The notes under the pieces: model-generated
The model's input: the letters and a program-made list of their open reading frames with translations, nothing else
What the model was told of the DNA's origin: nothing
Databases searched by the model: none
Program-made: the position numbers and the translations under genes
NCBI RefSeq assembly: GCF_900111195.1
Contig: NZ_FOGL01000001.1
Coordinates: 496,001-560,000, forward strand
Length of the DNA: 64,000 nt
DNA from: Gracilibacillus ureilyticus
GTDB lineage: Bacteria; Bacillota; Bacilli; Bacillales; Amphibacillaceae
Direction: 5' to 3'
Shown: one piece after another, positions 21,296-30,292 of the stretch
How positions within the stretch are numbered: the stretch's first letter is position 1
Layout: the number at the start of each line of letters is the position of its first letter

Positions 21296-21751
21296 TTAAT
21301 TTGGTATTAAATGGATTGTAGTCTGATCCAGCTCTACCTTTTCAGCATGAACACCAGCTTCTTGAAAAAGCTCTACAGCATATGGATGGTTTTTATAATC
21401 TGCTGCATAATAAACTGTTTTGATTCCGCTTTGGATAATTGCTTTGCAACAGTTTAAACAAGGAAAATGAGTGACATAAATTTCAGCATCCTCTGTCGAT
21501 GCTCCAAATTTGGCACATTGCAAAATCGCATTCATTTCCGCATGAATGGTGCGTACACAGTGTCCATCGATGACATAACACCCTTCATCAATACAATGGA
21601 CGCTTCCGGATACACTGCCATTATATCCACCCGCTATTATTCTTTTATCGCGAACAATGGTAGCGCCAACCATTAATCGTTCACACGTACTCCTCAAAGC
21701 CAGCAAATGGCTCTGAGCCATAAAATATTGATGCCAAGAAATTCTCTCCAT
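21296..21751 (-). CDS. comEB: ComE operon protein 2, dCMP deaminase-like
   Basis: 151 residues. Zinc-dependent cytidine/deoxycytidylate deaminase fold: HAEMNAILQ supplies the zinc histidine and catalytic glutamate, PCLNCCKAI the two cysteines. Family members deaminate dCMP to dUMP; its link with competence is by operon position only. The frame is open 24 codons upstream, but the ATG at 21751 (GGAG about 9 nt before) gives the family start MERISWHQYFM. Confidence 0.93.
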   Translation of the reverse strand: MERISWHQYFMAQSHLLALRSTCERLMVGATIVRDKRIIAGGYNGSVSGSVHCIDEGCYVIDGHCVRTIHAEMNAILQCAKFGASTEDAEIYVTHFPCLNCCKAIIQSGIKTVYYAADYKNHPYAVELFQEAGVHAEKVELDQTTIHLIPN

Positions 21752-21828
21752 AAATGAACGCTCCTCACATTGTAATTGTACAACTCTTCCTAAAAGTTTA
21801 GCGATACATGTCGGACGAGTCAATAGAG

Positions 21829-22413
21829 TTATGGAATTTGAATAAATTCTTCTATGGTCTCGATCGTTTTCCCGCCTATACCGCTCACATTGGATAAATC
21901 GTCCAGCTTTTTAAATTTCCCATATGTTTCACGATAGTTGAGAATTGCTTCTGCTTTTACTTCCCCAATCCCTGAAATTGTCATTAATTCTTCTTTAGTC
22001 GCCTGGTTAATTCTTATTTTTCCATTTGCAGCAGTCCCGGATTGTCCGCCAGACCCTCCTTCTCCTTTAGCAGTAATATAAATGACCATCTCATCATACA
22101 CTCTTTCCGCCATATTAATCGATTCCACCGCGGCATACTCTGTTAATCCGCCTGCCCTGTCAATGACATCAATTACCCGCTCTTCGGCACGAATCTCGTA
22201 AACTCCTGGAAAATTCACCTCACCTTTTATATCAACCATTTTTATTTCGAAAGCTTCCGTATCTGTCACTTGTTCCATTTCCGGCTCACGACTAAGAGAA
22301 ATCTGATTCTGCTCATCCGGTTCAAACCCTTGCCCGAACGGATTGATCAGAAATAAAAGAATGATTACTACTCCTATTAAGGCAATATGCCAATATTTTT
22401 GTAAAACGGTCAT
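21829..22413 (-). CDS. comEA: Competence DNA receptor ComEA
   Basis: 194 residues. One N-terminal transmembrane helix (about 10-27), an SLBB-type domain (KGEVNFPGVYEI), a glycine/serine linker near 120-130 and a C-terminal double helix-hairpin-helix (NQATKEELMTISGIGEVKA, then NVSGIGGKTIETIEEF). It binds double-stranded DNA at the outer membrane face and hands it to ComEC. First gene of the operon, divergent from comER. Confidence 0.96.
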   Translation of the reverse strand: MTVLQKYWHIALIGVVIILLFLINPFGQGFEPDEQNQISLSREPEMEQVTDTEAFEIKMVDIKGEVNFPGVYEIRAEERVIDVIDRAGGLTEYAAVESINMAERVYDEMVIYITAKGEGGSGGQSGTAANGKIRINQATKEELMTISGIGEVKAEAILNYRETYGKFKKLDDLSNVSGIGGKTIETIEEFIQIP

Positions 22414-22503
22414 AAATTCATCCCTTTCACATAGAATGATATAGTTATTTATTCGTAAAGTTAATCAGCTTTTCTTATCGGAAAATAAAAGGAGGCGAAT
22501 AGA

Positions 22504-23331
22504 ATGAAATGGGGAATAATTGGTACTGGTAACATGGGGCAAGTACTTACACATGCATTTGTACAATCACAACTGCTTAACCAGAATGACTTGCACATTA
22601 CGAACAGGACCATCGACAAAGCCTTGCAGCTCAGGGAAACTTATCCGAATATCCATGTTGAGGAAAGTGTAGAGAGCTTAATTGATGCGGTTGATACTAT
22701 CTTCGTTTGTGTAAAACCAAATCAAATGATTCCGCTTTTTAATGAAATAAAACATATAGTAACAGACCAGCAGCTTGTTGTTTCCATTACTAGTGCATTG
22801 TCCGTTGAAGAAATTGAGTCACTCGTTAACTGCAATGTAGCAAGAATGATCCCGAGTATTACGAATCAGTCATTAGCAGGAGTATCATTAGTAACATTTA
22901 GTGACAGGGTCGATATTACAAGAAAAGAACTATTTTTGAAAAGATGTAAAAGTTTTTCTGAACCAGTAGAAATAGAGGAGAATATTGTACGGATTGCATC
23001 AGATATTGTCTCATGCGGACCTGCCTTTTTTGCATATTTAGCTCAGAAATTTATTCATGCGGCAAGTGAGTCTACCGAAATAACACAGGAAAAGGCAACA
23101 ATACTAATGGAAAAAATGTTTGAAGGTTTCGGGACACTGCTCGCAGACAAACATTTCAGCTTAGAAGAGTTAATTGATAAGGTTTGTGTGACGGGAGGCA
23201 TTACCGGTGTAGGTATATCCAGTCTGGAGAAGAATGGTGATGACCTGTTCACCCATTTAATCAGGGAAACCCATCACAAGTTTGATGAGGAAAAGAAAAA
23301 CATCGCAAAAGAAATCAATCATTTCACTTGA
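22504..23331 (+). CDS. comER: ComER, pyrroline-5-carboxylate reductase-like
   Basis: 275 residues. N-terminal Rossmann motif GIIGTGNMGQV and the P5CR-type C-terminal dimerization domain with CVTGGITGVG. It is divergent from comEA exactly as comER in B. subtilis, where the protein affects biofilm formation and sporulation rather than proline synthesis. AGGAGGCGAATAGA precedes the ATG. Enzyme activity is not certain. Confidence 0.92.
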   Translation: MKWGIIGTGNMGQVLTHAFVQSQLLNQNDLHITNRTIDKALQLRETYPNIHVEESVESLIDAVDTIFVCVKPNQMIPLFNEIKHIVTDQQLVVSITSALSVEEIESLVNCNVARMIPSITNQSLAGVSLVTFSDRVDITRKELFLKRCKSFSEPVEIEENIVRIASDIVSCGPAFFAYLAQKFIHAASESTEITQEKATILMEKMFEGFGTLLADKHFSLEELIDKVCVTGGITGVGISSLEKNGDDLFTHLIRETHHKFDEEKKNIAKEINHFT

Positions 23332-23390
23332 TAACATTATACTTTACAAGTTAACAGATTACCAGTCATATCTGGCGTTTTCCTATGATA

Positions 23391-23431
23391 AAAAGGATGG
23401 AGCTGGGCAATATGCCAGCACCTTCCTTTTT
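23391..23431. terminator. Bidirectional terminator comER / GGDEF gene
   Basis: Long stem: AAAAGG-TGG-GCTGG against CCAGC-CC-CCTTTT with single mismatches and a 6-nt loop, flanked by A and T tracts. Convergent gene ends on both sides. Confidence 0.8.
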
Positions 23432-23442
23432 TAATGGAGAGA

Positions 23443-24981
23443 TCAGTATACTTCTACTTCGTCCCTGCCTCCATTTTTTGCTCTGTACAATGCCTGATCA
23501 GCTTCATTGTATGCTCTTTCGAATGTAAATAAATCGTTGTGGCTGTTTGTTGCTATTCCAATACTTACACTTATCACTTCTTCCTCCAATTCAGTGACAC
23601 GAATTGGCTGGTCTGCCAGGAGTTGCTGAAATTCTTTAGCTATTCTGATCGTATCGTCCACACCTTTATCGATTAACACAGCAAATTCTTCCCCGCCAAT
23701 CCTGCCGACAGTCGATTGTTCACTCTGTCCTGAGAAGAAACTGTCAAGCAGTAACGCTAATTTCTGTAATACCTGATCACCTACTATATGACCATAATTA
23801 TCGTTAAATTGCTTGAAATAATCTACATCAAGGAGCAAAAAAGAAAAATCGCTATTGGAGTTCACCAGCTCATTGAATTTTTCAATAAACGATCTTCTGT
23901 TTGAGATACATGTTAATTCATCATGATGTGCTAACTGGTATAACTTTTGTTCAATTAATTTCATTTCTGTCAGGTCTGTAATAACGACAAGCAGCATTCC
24001 ATTTTGTTCATTACCTAGTGGCACAATATTAAGCTGGAAATACGATGTATGGGATTTCCATTCAAATCGTATGTCTTCCCGGTTTACAACAGGCATAATT
24101 ACTTCCTGATCTTGCTGGAAGATTTCCGAGACATGCCTGCCTAACAGCTGATCAGAACTGGCGTCCCATTGGAAAGTTTGCTGTAAAATCCGGCTGCCCG
24201 AATGGTTTATTTCGATCAGTCTGTTGCTGTAATCAAATAAAAGAATACCCTCATCCAAAGATTCCAGTATTTTATGTCTGGAAACAGGCCAGATCGAATT
24301 TAAATCATATCTTTTGTTAACAATAACAAGCAATATCGCCATGAACGTAAACGATAATGCCATTTTCCCTGGTACATTGTATGGAATAAAGGAGAATAAC
24401 ATAGTAAAAACAAGCGGGATGCATATGGCAACAGCAGAAAAAATATGACTCCATCGGTAATTGACCGGTAAGTCACCCATGTTCCGCAATAATAAAACAA
24501 CGGTGAAAAATGTTAAAAAAGTGGGATATACCGAAAGAACCATCCCTAGTCTTGTTGGCATAACTGCTATTTCCGTGAGGTTCCATATTTCCTGGATTCC
24601 AACACTCTCTCTCATCCATCCATGCCACTGGTTAGTAAATATAAGAAGAACGGACAAAACGGAGGGAATCGCAAGGATGTAAACATACTTCATTGTTATT
24701 TTATGATTTTGTTTATACAATTCTCTTGCATAACCAAACAAAATAACAGGACACAAATATAAGGAAACCTGCTGAAGGTTGCGGAGCCATAACATTAGCT
24801 GATAATGTTCAAATAATAACTCTAAAGCAGTAAAAATAATAAAAAGACTGATTAACAATAACGAAGTGGATAATAAAATGCGGCTAAGTGTTCTTGGTTT
24901 CTTTAATAAAATAATACCAACAAAAAAAAGCAACAAGCCAAAAATTGACAAATAATATGTATATGGCTCCATCCAATCCAA
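23443..24981 (-). CDS. Membrane diguanylate cyclase, 7TM-PAS-GGDEF
   Basis: 512 residues. Seven predicted transmembrane helices in residues 1-225 (histidine-kinase-type N-terminal 7TM), a PAS-like region at about 230-340 (ILESLDEGILLFDYSNRLIEINHSG), then a GGDEF domain at 345-512 with GRIGGEEFAVLI. The active-site GGEEF is intact, so synthesis of c-di-GMP is expected; no RxxD inhibitory site precedes it. TTG start 8 nt after GGAGG. It follows the PP2C/pterin operon on the same strand after 182 bp in which no clear terminator is seen. Confidence 0.88.
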   Translation of the reverse strand: MDWMEPYTYYLSIFGLLLFFVGIILLKKPRTLSRILLSTSLLLISLFIIFTALELLFEHYQLMLWLRNLQQVSLYLCPVILFGYARELYKQNHKITMKYVYILAIPSVLSVLLIFTNQWHGWMRESVGIQEIWNLTEIAVMPTRLGMVLSVYPTFLTFFTVVLLLRNMGDLPVNYRWSHIFSAVAICIPLVFTMLFSFIPYNVPGKMALSFTFMAILLVIVNKRYDLNSIWPVSRHKILESLDEGILLFDYSNRLIEINHSGSRILQQTFQWDASSDQLLGRHVSEIFQQDQEVIMPVVNREDIRFEWKSHTSYFQLNIVPLGNEQNGMLLVVITDLTEMKLIEQKLYQLAHHDELTCISNRRSFIEKFNELVNSNSDFSFLLLDVDYFKQFNDNYGHIVGDQVLQKLALLLDSFFSGQSEQSTVGRIGGEEFAVLIDKGVDDTIRIAKEFQQLLADQPIRVTELEEEVISVSIGIATNSHNDLFTFERAYNEADQALYRAKNGGRDEVEVY

Positions 24982-25163
24982 ATTTCACGCCTCCAAGGTA
25001 ACCCTTTTTCCAAGTGGATAAGGGCATATTTATTTAATCCCGATCGTGAGGTCTTTTCGTTTTAAGCAGGAGTTATCCTTAATTTTATAGCAATTAATCA
25101 TACTTTGCCATATTTTTTTCACTAAAATTTGGTCAACTATTCATTTTTTTCCTTTCCGTCTTA

Positions 25164-26006
25164 CTAAGTTAACGGAGAATCACAGCAGTCTGCTTGTGCG
25201 TTTACTCTGTTTACTTTCATTGTCACCATTGTGATATCATCTTTTTGAGGCAGCCCTCTGGTAAATTCAATAACCGATTGTTCCACCGCTTCCTCCAGTG
25301 TTTTCACGTCGAGATGAGCATTTTCCAACAATACTTGCTGCAGACGTGTTAATCGATACATATCCCCTGATTGATTTTGGGCTTCTGTAATTCCGTCTGT
25401 ATAAAAGAACAATACATCTTCCCCATCTAAATATACGGCGCTTTGCTTATACACAACATCAGGTATACCGCCAAGCATTACTCCGCCTGCATGAGGGATG
25501 TTCAAGAAACACTCTTCCGACCGGATGACTAGTGGTAAACAATGGCCGGCACTCGCATAGCTCAATTCTTTCCGCTCCGGATCCCAGTCTGCACAAAGTA
25601 CGGTAACAAAAGAACCAAGTGACCGTAAGTCATCATATATGGCATGATTCATTATTGTTAATATTTCTGCAGGACCGCTTGCTTTTTCAGCAGCACTCCG
25701 GAATGCACCTCTTGTTAAAATCATTAGCATCGCTGCGGGTATACCTTTTCCCATCACGTCACCTATAATGATTCGTAACTTACCGTCAGGAAGCTGATAA
25801 AAGTCAAAATAATCTCCGCCTATTCTTCTGGCTGGAATAGAAATTCCGGAAACTGTCCCATTTTTCAGCTGGGGTTTATCACCATTTAATAATTTCATCT
25901 GGATATTGCGGGCAAGTTTAATTTCTCTGACCAGTGTTTTGTCAAGCTCTGTATTCTCATTTGTATGGCCCTTTTCATGATGGAACAATTTAATCACCTG
26001 CCTCAA
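25164..26006 (-). CDS. SpoIIE/RsbU-type PP2C phosphatase
   Basis: 280 residues. A short helical N-terminus (EIKLARNIQMKLL, a RsbU-like linker) leads into the PP2C domain: RRIGGDYFDFY, IIIGDVMGKGIPAAML, YASAGHCLPLV and FFYTDGITEAQN supply the metal-binding aspartates. No sensor domain is attached. Such enzymes dephosphorylate a STAS protein; the STAS gene directly upstream overlaps this one by 17 bp, so they are translationally coupled and probably partners. Last gene of the operon. Confidence 0.9.
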   Translation of the reverse strand: MRQVIKLFHHEKGHTNENTELDKTLVREIKLARNIQMKLLNGDKPQLKNGTVSGISIPARRIGGDYFDFYQLPDGKLRIIIGDVMGKGIPAAMLMILTRGAFRSAAEKASGPAEILTIMNHAIYDDLRSLGSFVTVLCADWDPERKELSYASAGHCLPLVIRSEECFLNIPHAGGVMLGGIPDVVYKQSAVYLDGEDVLFFYTDGITEAQNQSGDMYRLTRLQQVLLENAHLDVKTLEEAVEQSVIEFTRGLPQKDDITMVTMKVNRVNAQADCCDSPLT

Positions 26007-26316
26007 GTAATGACTCTATAATCTGATAAACACCTAATGTAACAAATAATTTATGAAAATCCTCATGAAGTCCCTCCAGTTTAATATGAAACTTTTGAGC
26101 TTTTGCTGTATGAATTAGATTAATAATATTGCCGGTTCCTGTGGAATCAATAAAAACCATTCTGTTAAAATTTAATATTACCAGCTTTGTATTCTTCCCT
26201 ATTTTCTCTAATTCTTTTAAAAAAATATCCGTTGTGGTGTAATCCAGCACTCCATGTAAATAAATGGTACATACCGAACCATTCTGCTCTAATTCTATCT
26301 CTAATTCTTCATCCAT
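25990..26316 (-). CDS. STAS-domain anti-anti-sigma-like protein
   Basis: 108 residues, a single STAS domain. The phosphorylation motif FIDSTGTGNI puts Ser58 (or Thr59) at the usual position. Family members in unphosphorylated form sequester a switch kinase. The gene lies between the ACP gene (30 bp upstream) and the overlapping PP2C gene. The probable kinase partner is the ATPase at 27620-28528. No sigma factor is encoded nearby on this operon, so the final target is unknown. Confidence 0.9.
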   Translation of the reverse strand: MDEELEIELEQNGSVCTIYLHGVLDYTTTDIFLKELEKIGKNTKLVILNFNRMVFIDSTGTGNIINLIHTAKAQKFHIKLEGLHEDFHKLFVTLGVYQIIESLLEAGD

Positions 26317-26346
26317 TCCTTTACCTCCCCTGTCCCTATCTTATTC

Positions 26347-26571
26347 CTATTTGAATAATGTACGATACAGCTGAAATGGAGTTGAGTAATGATCGGGATG
26401 CATGATACGGGTCATATCTGTGTTCGTTTTCTCTGTGATTTCGATAAGTAAGTTAACCATTTGCAGTGAATCAATTCCTATATCATCTTTAAAAGATGAA
26501 TCGGGTTCAATGCTTTCTGATGGAATGTTACTAATCCGGGAAATGTGCTCAATAAACTCTTCCATTGTCAT
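26347..26571 (-). CDS. Acyl carrier protein-like protein
   Basis: 74 residues with the phosphopantetheine site GIDSLQMVNLL (Ser35). It is acidic and helical, but unlike AcpP it ends in an aromatic/basic tail (PFQLYRTLFK). Its ATG overlaps the stop of the upstream hydrolase (TAATG), so the two are translationally coupled. An ACP beside an alpha/beta hydrolase suggests an acyl or aminoacyl thioester intermediate that the hydrolase releases or transfers; this is inference. Confidence 0.88.
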   Translation of the reverse strand: MTMEEFIEHISRISNIPSESIEPDSSFKDDIGIDSLQMVNLLIEITEKTNTDMTRIMHPDHYSTPFQLYRTLFK

Positions 26572-27614
26572 TATTTTACACCCTCTTTACACCACTCCGC
26601 TGATATGGAGCGAATCTCATCCAGTTTATAATTACAGCAATGACCTTCATTCGGGTATATTTTCCACTCACTTTTCTGAGGAAGACGGGAAATCAACCGG
26701 TTAATATCCTCCTGTTTAACCAGCACATCTTTTGCGCCGTGAAATAATAGTACAGGTTTATGTATTGTCAGTTTATCGACAATTGGGAGGACAGCTTTAA
26801 CGTCCTCTGTCACCGCATTTACCCGTTCATTAAAATAATCAGGCATTTTCAAGTCAGAGGAGATGGATGGACTAACAGAAATTACCTTTTTCACCACTTC
26901 ATATTTGGCCGCTTCAATTGCCCACAATGCACCTGAACTAGTTCCAAAAAGATAAACGGACATGCCGGGAAAGGTGGATTTTACCATTTTCATCAGTTCA
27001 TCTAAAAAGAGCCGATAACTTCCTGTACTCAATTTCCATCCATTCAGCAAGGTTTTTCCTTGTCCAGGTCCATCAAAACATACGGTAGAGAAACCGAGGC
27101 GAAAAAAATGATCCTCATAAGAAAAAAGCTCTTCAGCCGTTGAATCAATTGGTGTAAGAATGATCATCACTTTAGATGTGTTGCTGTTCCTTCTTATTCG
27201 ACCATAACTGCTCTGGTTACCGCTTTTTATTTCCGTATAGATGAGAGTATTATCAAGCAATTGATCAGCCAATTGGGAGGTTTCTGACATTTTGCTGTAC
27301 CAGTATTTCTTTTCATCACAAATGCTAGGAAAAATCCATTGACATAAATTATAGCAAAGACTTGCCTGATAATAGTTCCGCAATGCATTGCCACGCGTGC
27401 TGCCACTAGCTGAAACTGCCAATTCATTGTATGTAATGGCCTTTGCTTCAAAATAATTCAGCCAATCTTCCAGATGGTTAATCTGCTTCATTGCTTCCAT
27501 CATTGTGGACCGCGACAGTCCATGCACAATCCATCTGTCCCAGAATCCGGAAAAAAGCCTGGCTGTCATTATTGTCTTCTCAATGGTTTGAACAGATCTG
27601 CTTGTTATCCTCAT
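26571..27614 (-). CDS. Alpha/beta hydrolase (FrsA/dipeptidyl-peptidase-like fold)
   Basis: 347 residues. An N-terminal helical region of about 130 residues precedes the hydrolase core. Nucleophile elbow LFGTSSGAL gives Ser226; VLLFHGAKDVLV gives Asp296 and NEGHCCNY gives His325, a complete triad. The oxyanion-region motif CFDGPGQGKT resembles FrsA/esterase-type proteins with helical N-terminal domains. It starts 5 bp after the ATPase gene and overlaps the ACP gene. The substrate is unknown; an ACP-bound thioester is possible. Confidence 0.85.
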   Translation of the reverse strand: MRITSRSVQTIEKTIMTARLFSGFWDRWIVHGLSRSTMMEAMKQINHLEDWLNYFEAKAITYNELAVSASGSTRGNALRNYYQASLCYNLCQWIFPSICDEKKYWYSKMSETSQLADQLLDNTLIYTEIKSGNQSSYGRIRRNSNTSKVMIILTPIDSTAEELFSYEDHFFRLGFSTVCFDGPGQGKTLLNGWKLSTGSYRLFLDELMKMVKSTFPGMSVYLFGTSSGALWAIEAAKYEVVKKVISVSPSISSDLKMPDYFNERVNAVTEDVKAVLPIVDKLTIHKPVLLFHGAKDVLVKQEDINRLISRLPQKSEWKIYPNEGHCCNYKLDEIRSISAEWCKEGVK

Positions 27615-27619
27615 TCTAT

Positions 27620-28528
27620 CTAGTCCTTTTCCGCTAAAAGTAAAATAAGTGAAGAGCCCTGATCAGATGTTTCCAAGAGAATTTGCCTGGACATTTTCAT
27701 CATTAAGGTAAATCCCTGACCAAGAGAGTCCTTCGTTGAAAAACCTGCCAGCAAAGTCGTTTTCGGTAAAATGTCTAAAGGAAAGCCGGGTCCGTTATCT
27801 TCAACGACTACCCTGAATTCACCCTGATCATAATAAATATACATTTTCCCGTTGCCGGCATGTTTGATCACATTTGTGACAGCTTCAGAAATGATCAAAT
27901 GATAACTCATAATTTTGGCGGAATCCAGACCAAATTGTTCGAAGGCCTGTTTCGCTGTATTCCTGGCGACCGAAATATCCTGCTTAGTCTTAATCACTTT
28001 TTCGCATAAAAGCAGCCCATTTTTATATTGATTAATCTGCTCAGATGTTGTGAGAAGCAGTTTTCCCTGTGTTGCTGAATAAATAACATCCCTGTATATC
28101 TTCCAGTCACTATCTCTGTTTTCTTTTGTTCTTGCTTTTTCATTTATCTGTACTTGTTGTAACACCCTGCTAAAATGGCCGGCAAATGGCTTGGATAGAG
28201 CTGATTTCTCCACTTCATTCTCAATGATCTGGTCGTTTTTTATCCAATTCAGTCCCTCTTCCGCCAACTCATACCATTGATAAATTTGCGGATTATTTAT
28301 TTCTTTTTTTGACCGGATTTGTTGCAACTGAAGGAATAAACCGTTTTGTATATCCGCTTCCAAATCTTCAGCTAGTTGACTGACGATCCATGCAATGGTA
28401 AATCTTTCTTTCATATGCTCATAAGAATGTTCCAGTAAATGAGAGGAAGAAACAGCGGTATCGATGTCAGGTCTATGTATGTTTTTTTCTTTATCTCTTC
28501 GTCTCTGAAAAAATTTTCTCATCACCAT
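27620..28528 (-). CDS. RsbW/RsbT-like ATPase with N-terminal helical domain
   Basis: 302 residues. The C-terminal 110 residues are a GHKL serine-kinase type ATPase: N-box SEAVTNVIKHA (Glu215, Asn219), G1 box EDNGPGF (Asp244) and G2 region GFSTKDSLGQGF. The N-terminal 180 residues are helical and not assigned. RsbW/SpoIIAB proteins of this type phosphorylate STAS partners. Most are about 140-160 residues, so the long N-terminal domain is unusual and could bind the pathway enzymes or a signal. Ten bp separate it from the SDR gene. Confidence 0.85.
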   Translation of the reverse strand: MVMRKFFQRRRDKEKNIHRPDIDTAVSSSHLLEHSYEHMKERFTIAWIVSQLAEDLEADIQNGLFLQLQQIRSKKEINNPQIYQWYELAEEGLNWIKNDQIIENEVEKSALSKPFAGHFSRVLQQVQINEKARTKENRDSDWKIYRDVIYSATQGKLLLTTSEQINQYKNGLLLCEKVIKTKQDISVARNTAKQAFEQFGLDSAKIMSYHLIISEAVTNVIKHAGNGKMYIYYDQGEFRVVVEDNGPGFPLDILPKTTLLAGFSTKDSLGQGFTLMMKMSRQILLETSDQGSSLILLLAEKD

Positions 28529-28538
28529 TTATCCTTTT

Positions 28539-29243
28539 TTATAGAATTCCTCTAGGCGGCATGATAGTAATTTCGTCGATGGTTACGTTTTTAGGCTGAT
28601 TTATGAGAAATAATAATTGGGATGCAACAGTTTCTACCGGAATCATTGAAGATTTATCCATTTCCAGCGGGATATTATCCCAAAACGAACTGTCAACGGC
28701 ACCTGGTAATACAGAGGTAACCTTAACACCTTTCCTTCTTAACTCAAGCTGCAGCACTTTCGTTAACCCGTGCACACCAAATTTTGAGGCGGTATACCCT
28801 CCATTTCCCTGTAATGGAGTAATTCCAGCAATGGAAGAAAGATTCAAAATTTGACCATCTTCCTGTTCTACCATAACTTTACCATAATATTTGCAAGTTA
28901 AGTACGTTCCGCGCAAATTTACTTGCAACATTTGGTCAAAGTCTTCTGTGGAAGATTCGATCAACTCCCCAAATGTTCCCACACCTGCTGAGTTCAGCAA
29001 AACATCTATTTTACCGAAAGCTGCCAGGCTTTTTTCAGTGAATTTTTGGACAGATGCTTCATCGGTTACATCAATATAAAAGCAGACATGTTTCTGGTGG
29101 TCGTTGAATTCCTGCTCTATTGTTTCGATATTTCTCGCACCAAGCATTAACTTCGCACCATGTTCTTTTAAAAGACGGGCAGTTGCTAAGCCGATTCCTC
29201 TGCTTGCACCAATGATTACAACGACTTTATCCTGCAAACTCAT
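28539..29243 (-). CDS. Short-chain dehydrogenase/reductase
   Basis: 234 residues, classical SDR. The cofactor motif GASRGIG, NSAG, the catalytic serine region NLSSIAG and YTASK are present; the basic residue in GARN after beta-2 suggests NADPH. The start ATG overlaps the PTPS stop by 4 bp. Next to a pyruvoyl-tetrahydropterin synthase, a sepiapterin-reductase-like ketone reduction of a pterin side chain is a plausible role; general acyl/keto reduction linked to the ACP is the alternative. Confidence 0.9.
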   Translation of the reverse strand: MSLQDKVVVIIGASRGIGLATARLLKEHGAKLMLGARNIETIEQEFNDHQKHVCFYIDVTDEASVQKFTEKSLAAFGKIDVLLNSAGVGTFGELIESSTEDFDQMLQVNLRGTYLTCKYYGKVMVEQEDGQILNLSSIAGITPLQGNGGYTASKFGVHGLTKVLQLELRRKGVKVTSVLPGAVDSSFWDNIPLEMDKSSMIPVETVASQLLFLINQPKNVTIDEITIMPPRGIL

Positions 29244-30067
29244 CCGTGAACTGTCTCCTCTTCATTTATATACTCAAAATAGTTCTTCTCCGTTTCCCAA
29301 ACACCAATACGGTATAATTTGGGGATATACGGTTTTAACATATCATAGACAACCTTTGCCATCACTTCTGATGTAGGATTCAGTCCTTTGAACACCGCTG
29401 TATCGAGATTCAGATGTTTATGGTCAAATTCCTCTAGTACAATTTTTTCCACAATTTCGTCCAAATCCGCCATGTTAATCACCATCCCTGTTATGTTGTC
29501 AGGTATCCCCTTCACCGCCACATCTAAATAATAGTTGTGTCCGTGACCATACGGGTTGTTGCATTTACCGAAAATTCTCTCGTTTTCTTTATCAGACAAT
29601 TGATCACTATGCAGACGATGGGCAGAACTGAAATGATATCTTCTCGTAAATGTGACCATATCACCTTCCTCCTTTTCAGAAAATAAATAATGATTTTCGT
29701 ACAGTTTAAGGCGGTTTAGAGAGCAATTTTCGAGAACTTGTGAAATCGCTTCCCAAAGATATGCAACAATATTCTCAGCTGTAGGAATATTCTGCTTAAA
29801 ATAAGGGTGCTCCTCATTTAAAAATTTTCCATCCAGTTCCTTGTCGATCAGGTTCCCGACTGCCAGCTTTATATCTCCCGTATTGACAACCATTCCTGTA
29901 TGATTGTTTAATTTCCCTTTTACCATAACTTCCAGTTTATAGTCATGACCATGACCATTTCTGTTACTGCATGGTCCAAACACCTGGCGATTCTTTTCCT
30001 CAGTCCATGAATCAACTCTGTAACGATGCATTGCGGAAAAATCAATTCTTCTGGATATATACAGCAA
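29240..30067 (-). CDS. Tandem 6-pyruvoyl-tetrahydropterin/QueD-like synthase
   Basis: 275 residues with two PTPS domains. Domain 1 (1-135): His14, Cys33, His39/His41 (GHGHDY), Glu124. Domain 2 (139-270): His150, Cys169, His175/His177 (GHGHNY), Glu258 and the Asp215-His216 pair in FDHKHLN. Domain 1 has LDGKFLN at the equivalent place and so lacks the catalytic histidine. Substrate is expected to be dihydroneopterin triphosphate. The frame stays open to an ATG at 30277, but that ATG has no ribosome site and sits about 9 nt from the predicted transcription start; the TTG at 30067 has GGGGAGGT 7 nt before it and begins just before the domain, so it is preferred. First gene of the operon. Confidence 0.85.
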   Translation of the reverse strand: MLYISRRIDFSAMHRYRVDSWTEEKNRQVFGPCSNRNGHGHDYKLEVMVKGKLNNHTGMVVNTGDIKLAVGNLIDKELDGKFLNEEHPYFKQNIPTAENIVAYLWEAISQVLENCSLNRLKLYENHYLFSEKEEGDMVTFTRRYHFSSAHRLHSDQLSDKENERIFGKCNNPYGHGHNYYLDVAVKGIPDNITGMVINMADLDEIVEKIVLEEFDHKHLNLDTAVFKGLNPTSEVMAKVVYDMLKPYIPKLYRIGVWETEKNYFEYINEEETVHG

Positions 30068-30133
30068 GGTTGCTACCTCCCCGTGTGTTTTTTTTAATAA
30101 GTTTGGATTCGTCAGTTTCAAGTATGAAAGTAT

Positions 30134-30166
30134 AAAAATGAATCCACCAAAAAACTTGGCGGATTC
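30134..30166 (-). terminator. Terminator-like hairpin in the PTPS operon leader
   Basis: Minus strand 10-bp stem (30166-30157 with 30151-30142, one G-U), 5-nt loop, then CATTTTTAT. It lies about 120 nt after the predicted transcription start and 67 nt before the TTG start. This placement is that of an attenuator. Confidence 0.6.
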
Positions 30167-30292
30167 TGAATGGACAATGATGTGAACAGGATACAGCTGA
30201 CTGTACTTGATGATAATCCTATCCCAATTATCGATTATGTAGGTAAAATCAACTAATGAGATTGCGATTTTAGGCATATATACTTATATTTA

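Noticed and set aside
22414-22503. ComK boxes upstream of comEA
   Set aside because: Only partial AAAA/TTTT elements with wrong spacing are visible; not reported.
30068-30277. 70-residue N-terminal extension of the tandem PTPS
   Set aside because: The upstream ATG has no ribosome site and lies almost at the predicted transcription start, while GGGGAGGT serves the TTG at 30067 and a terminator-like hairpin lies within the extension. The codon pattern is coding-like, so it is not excluded, but the short form is preferred.
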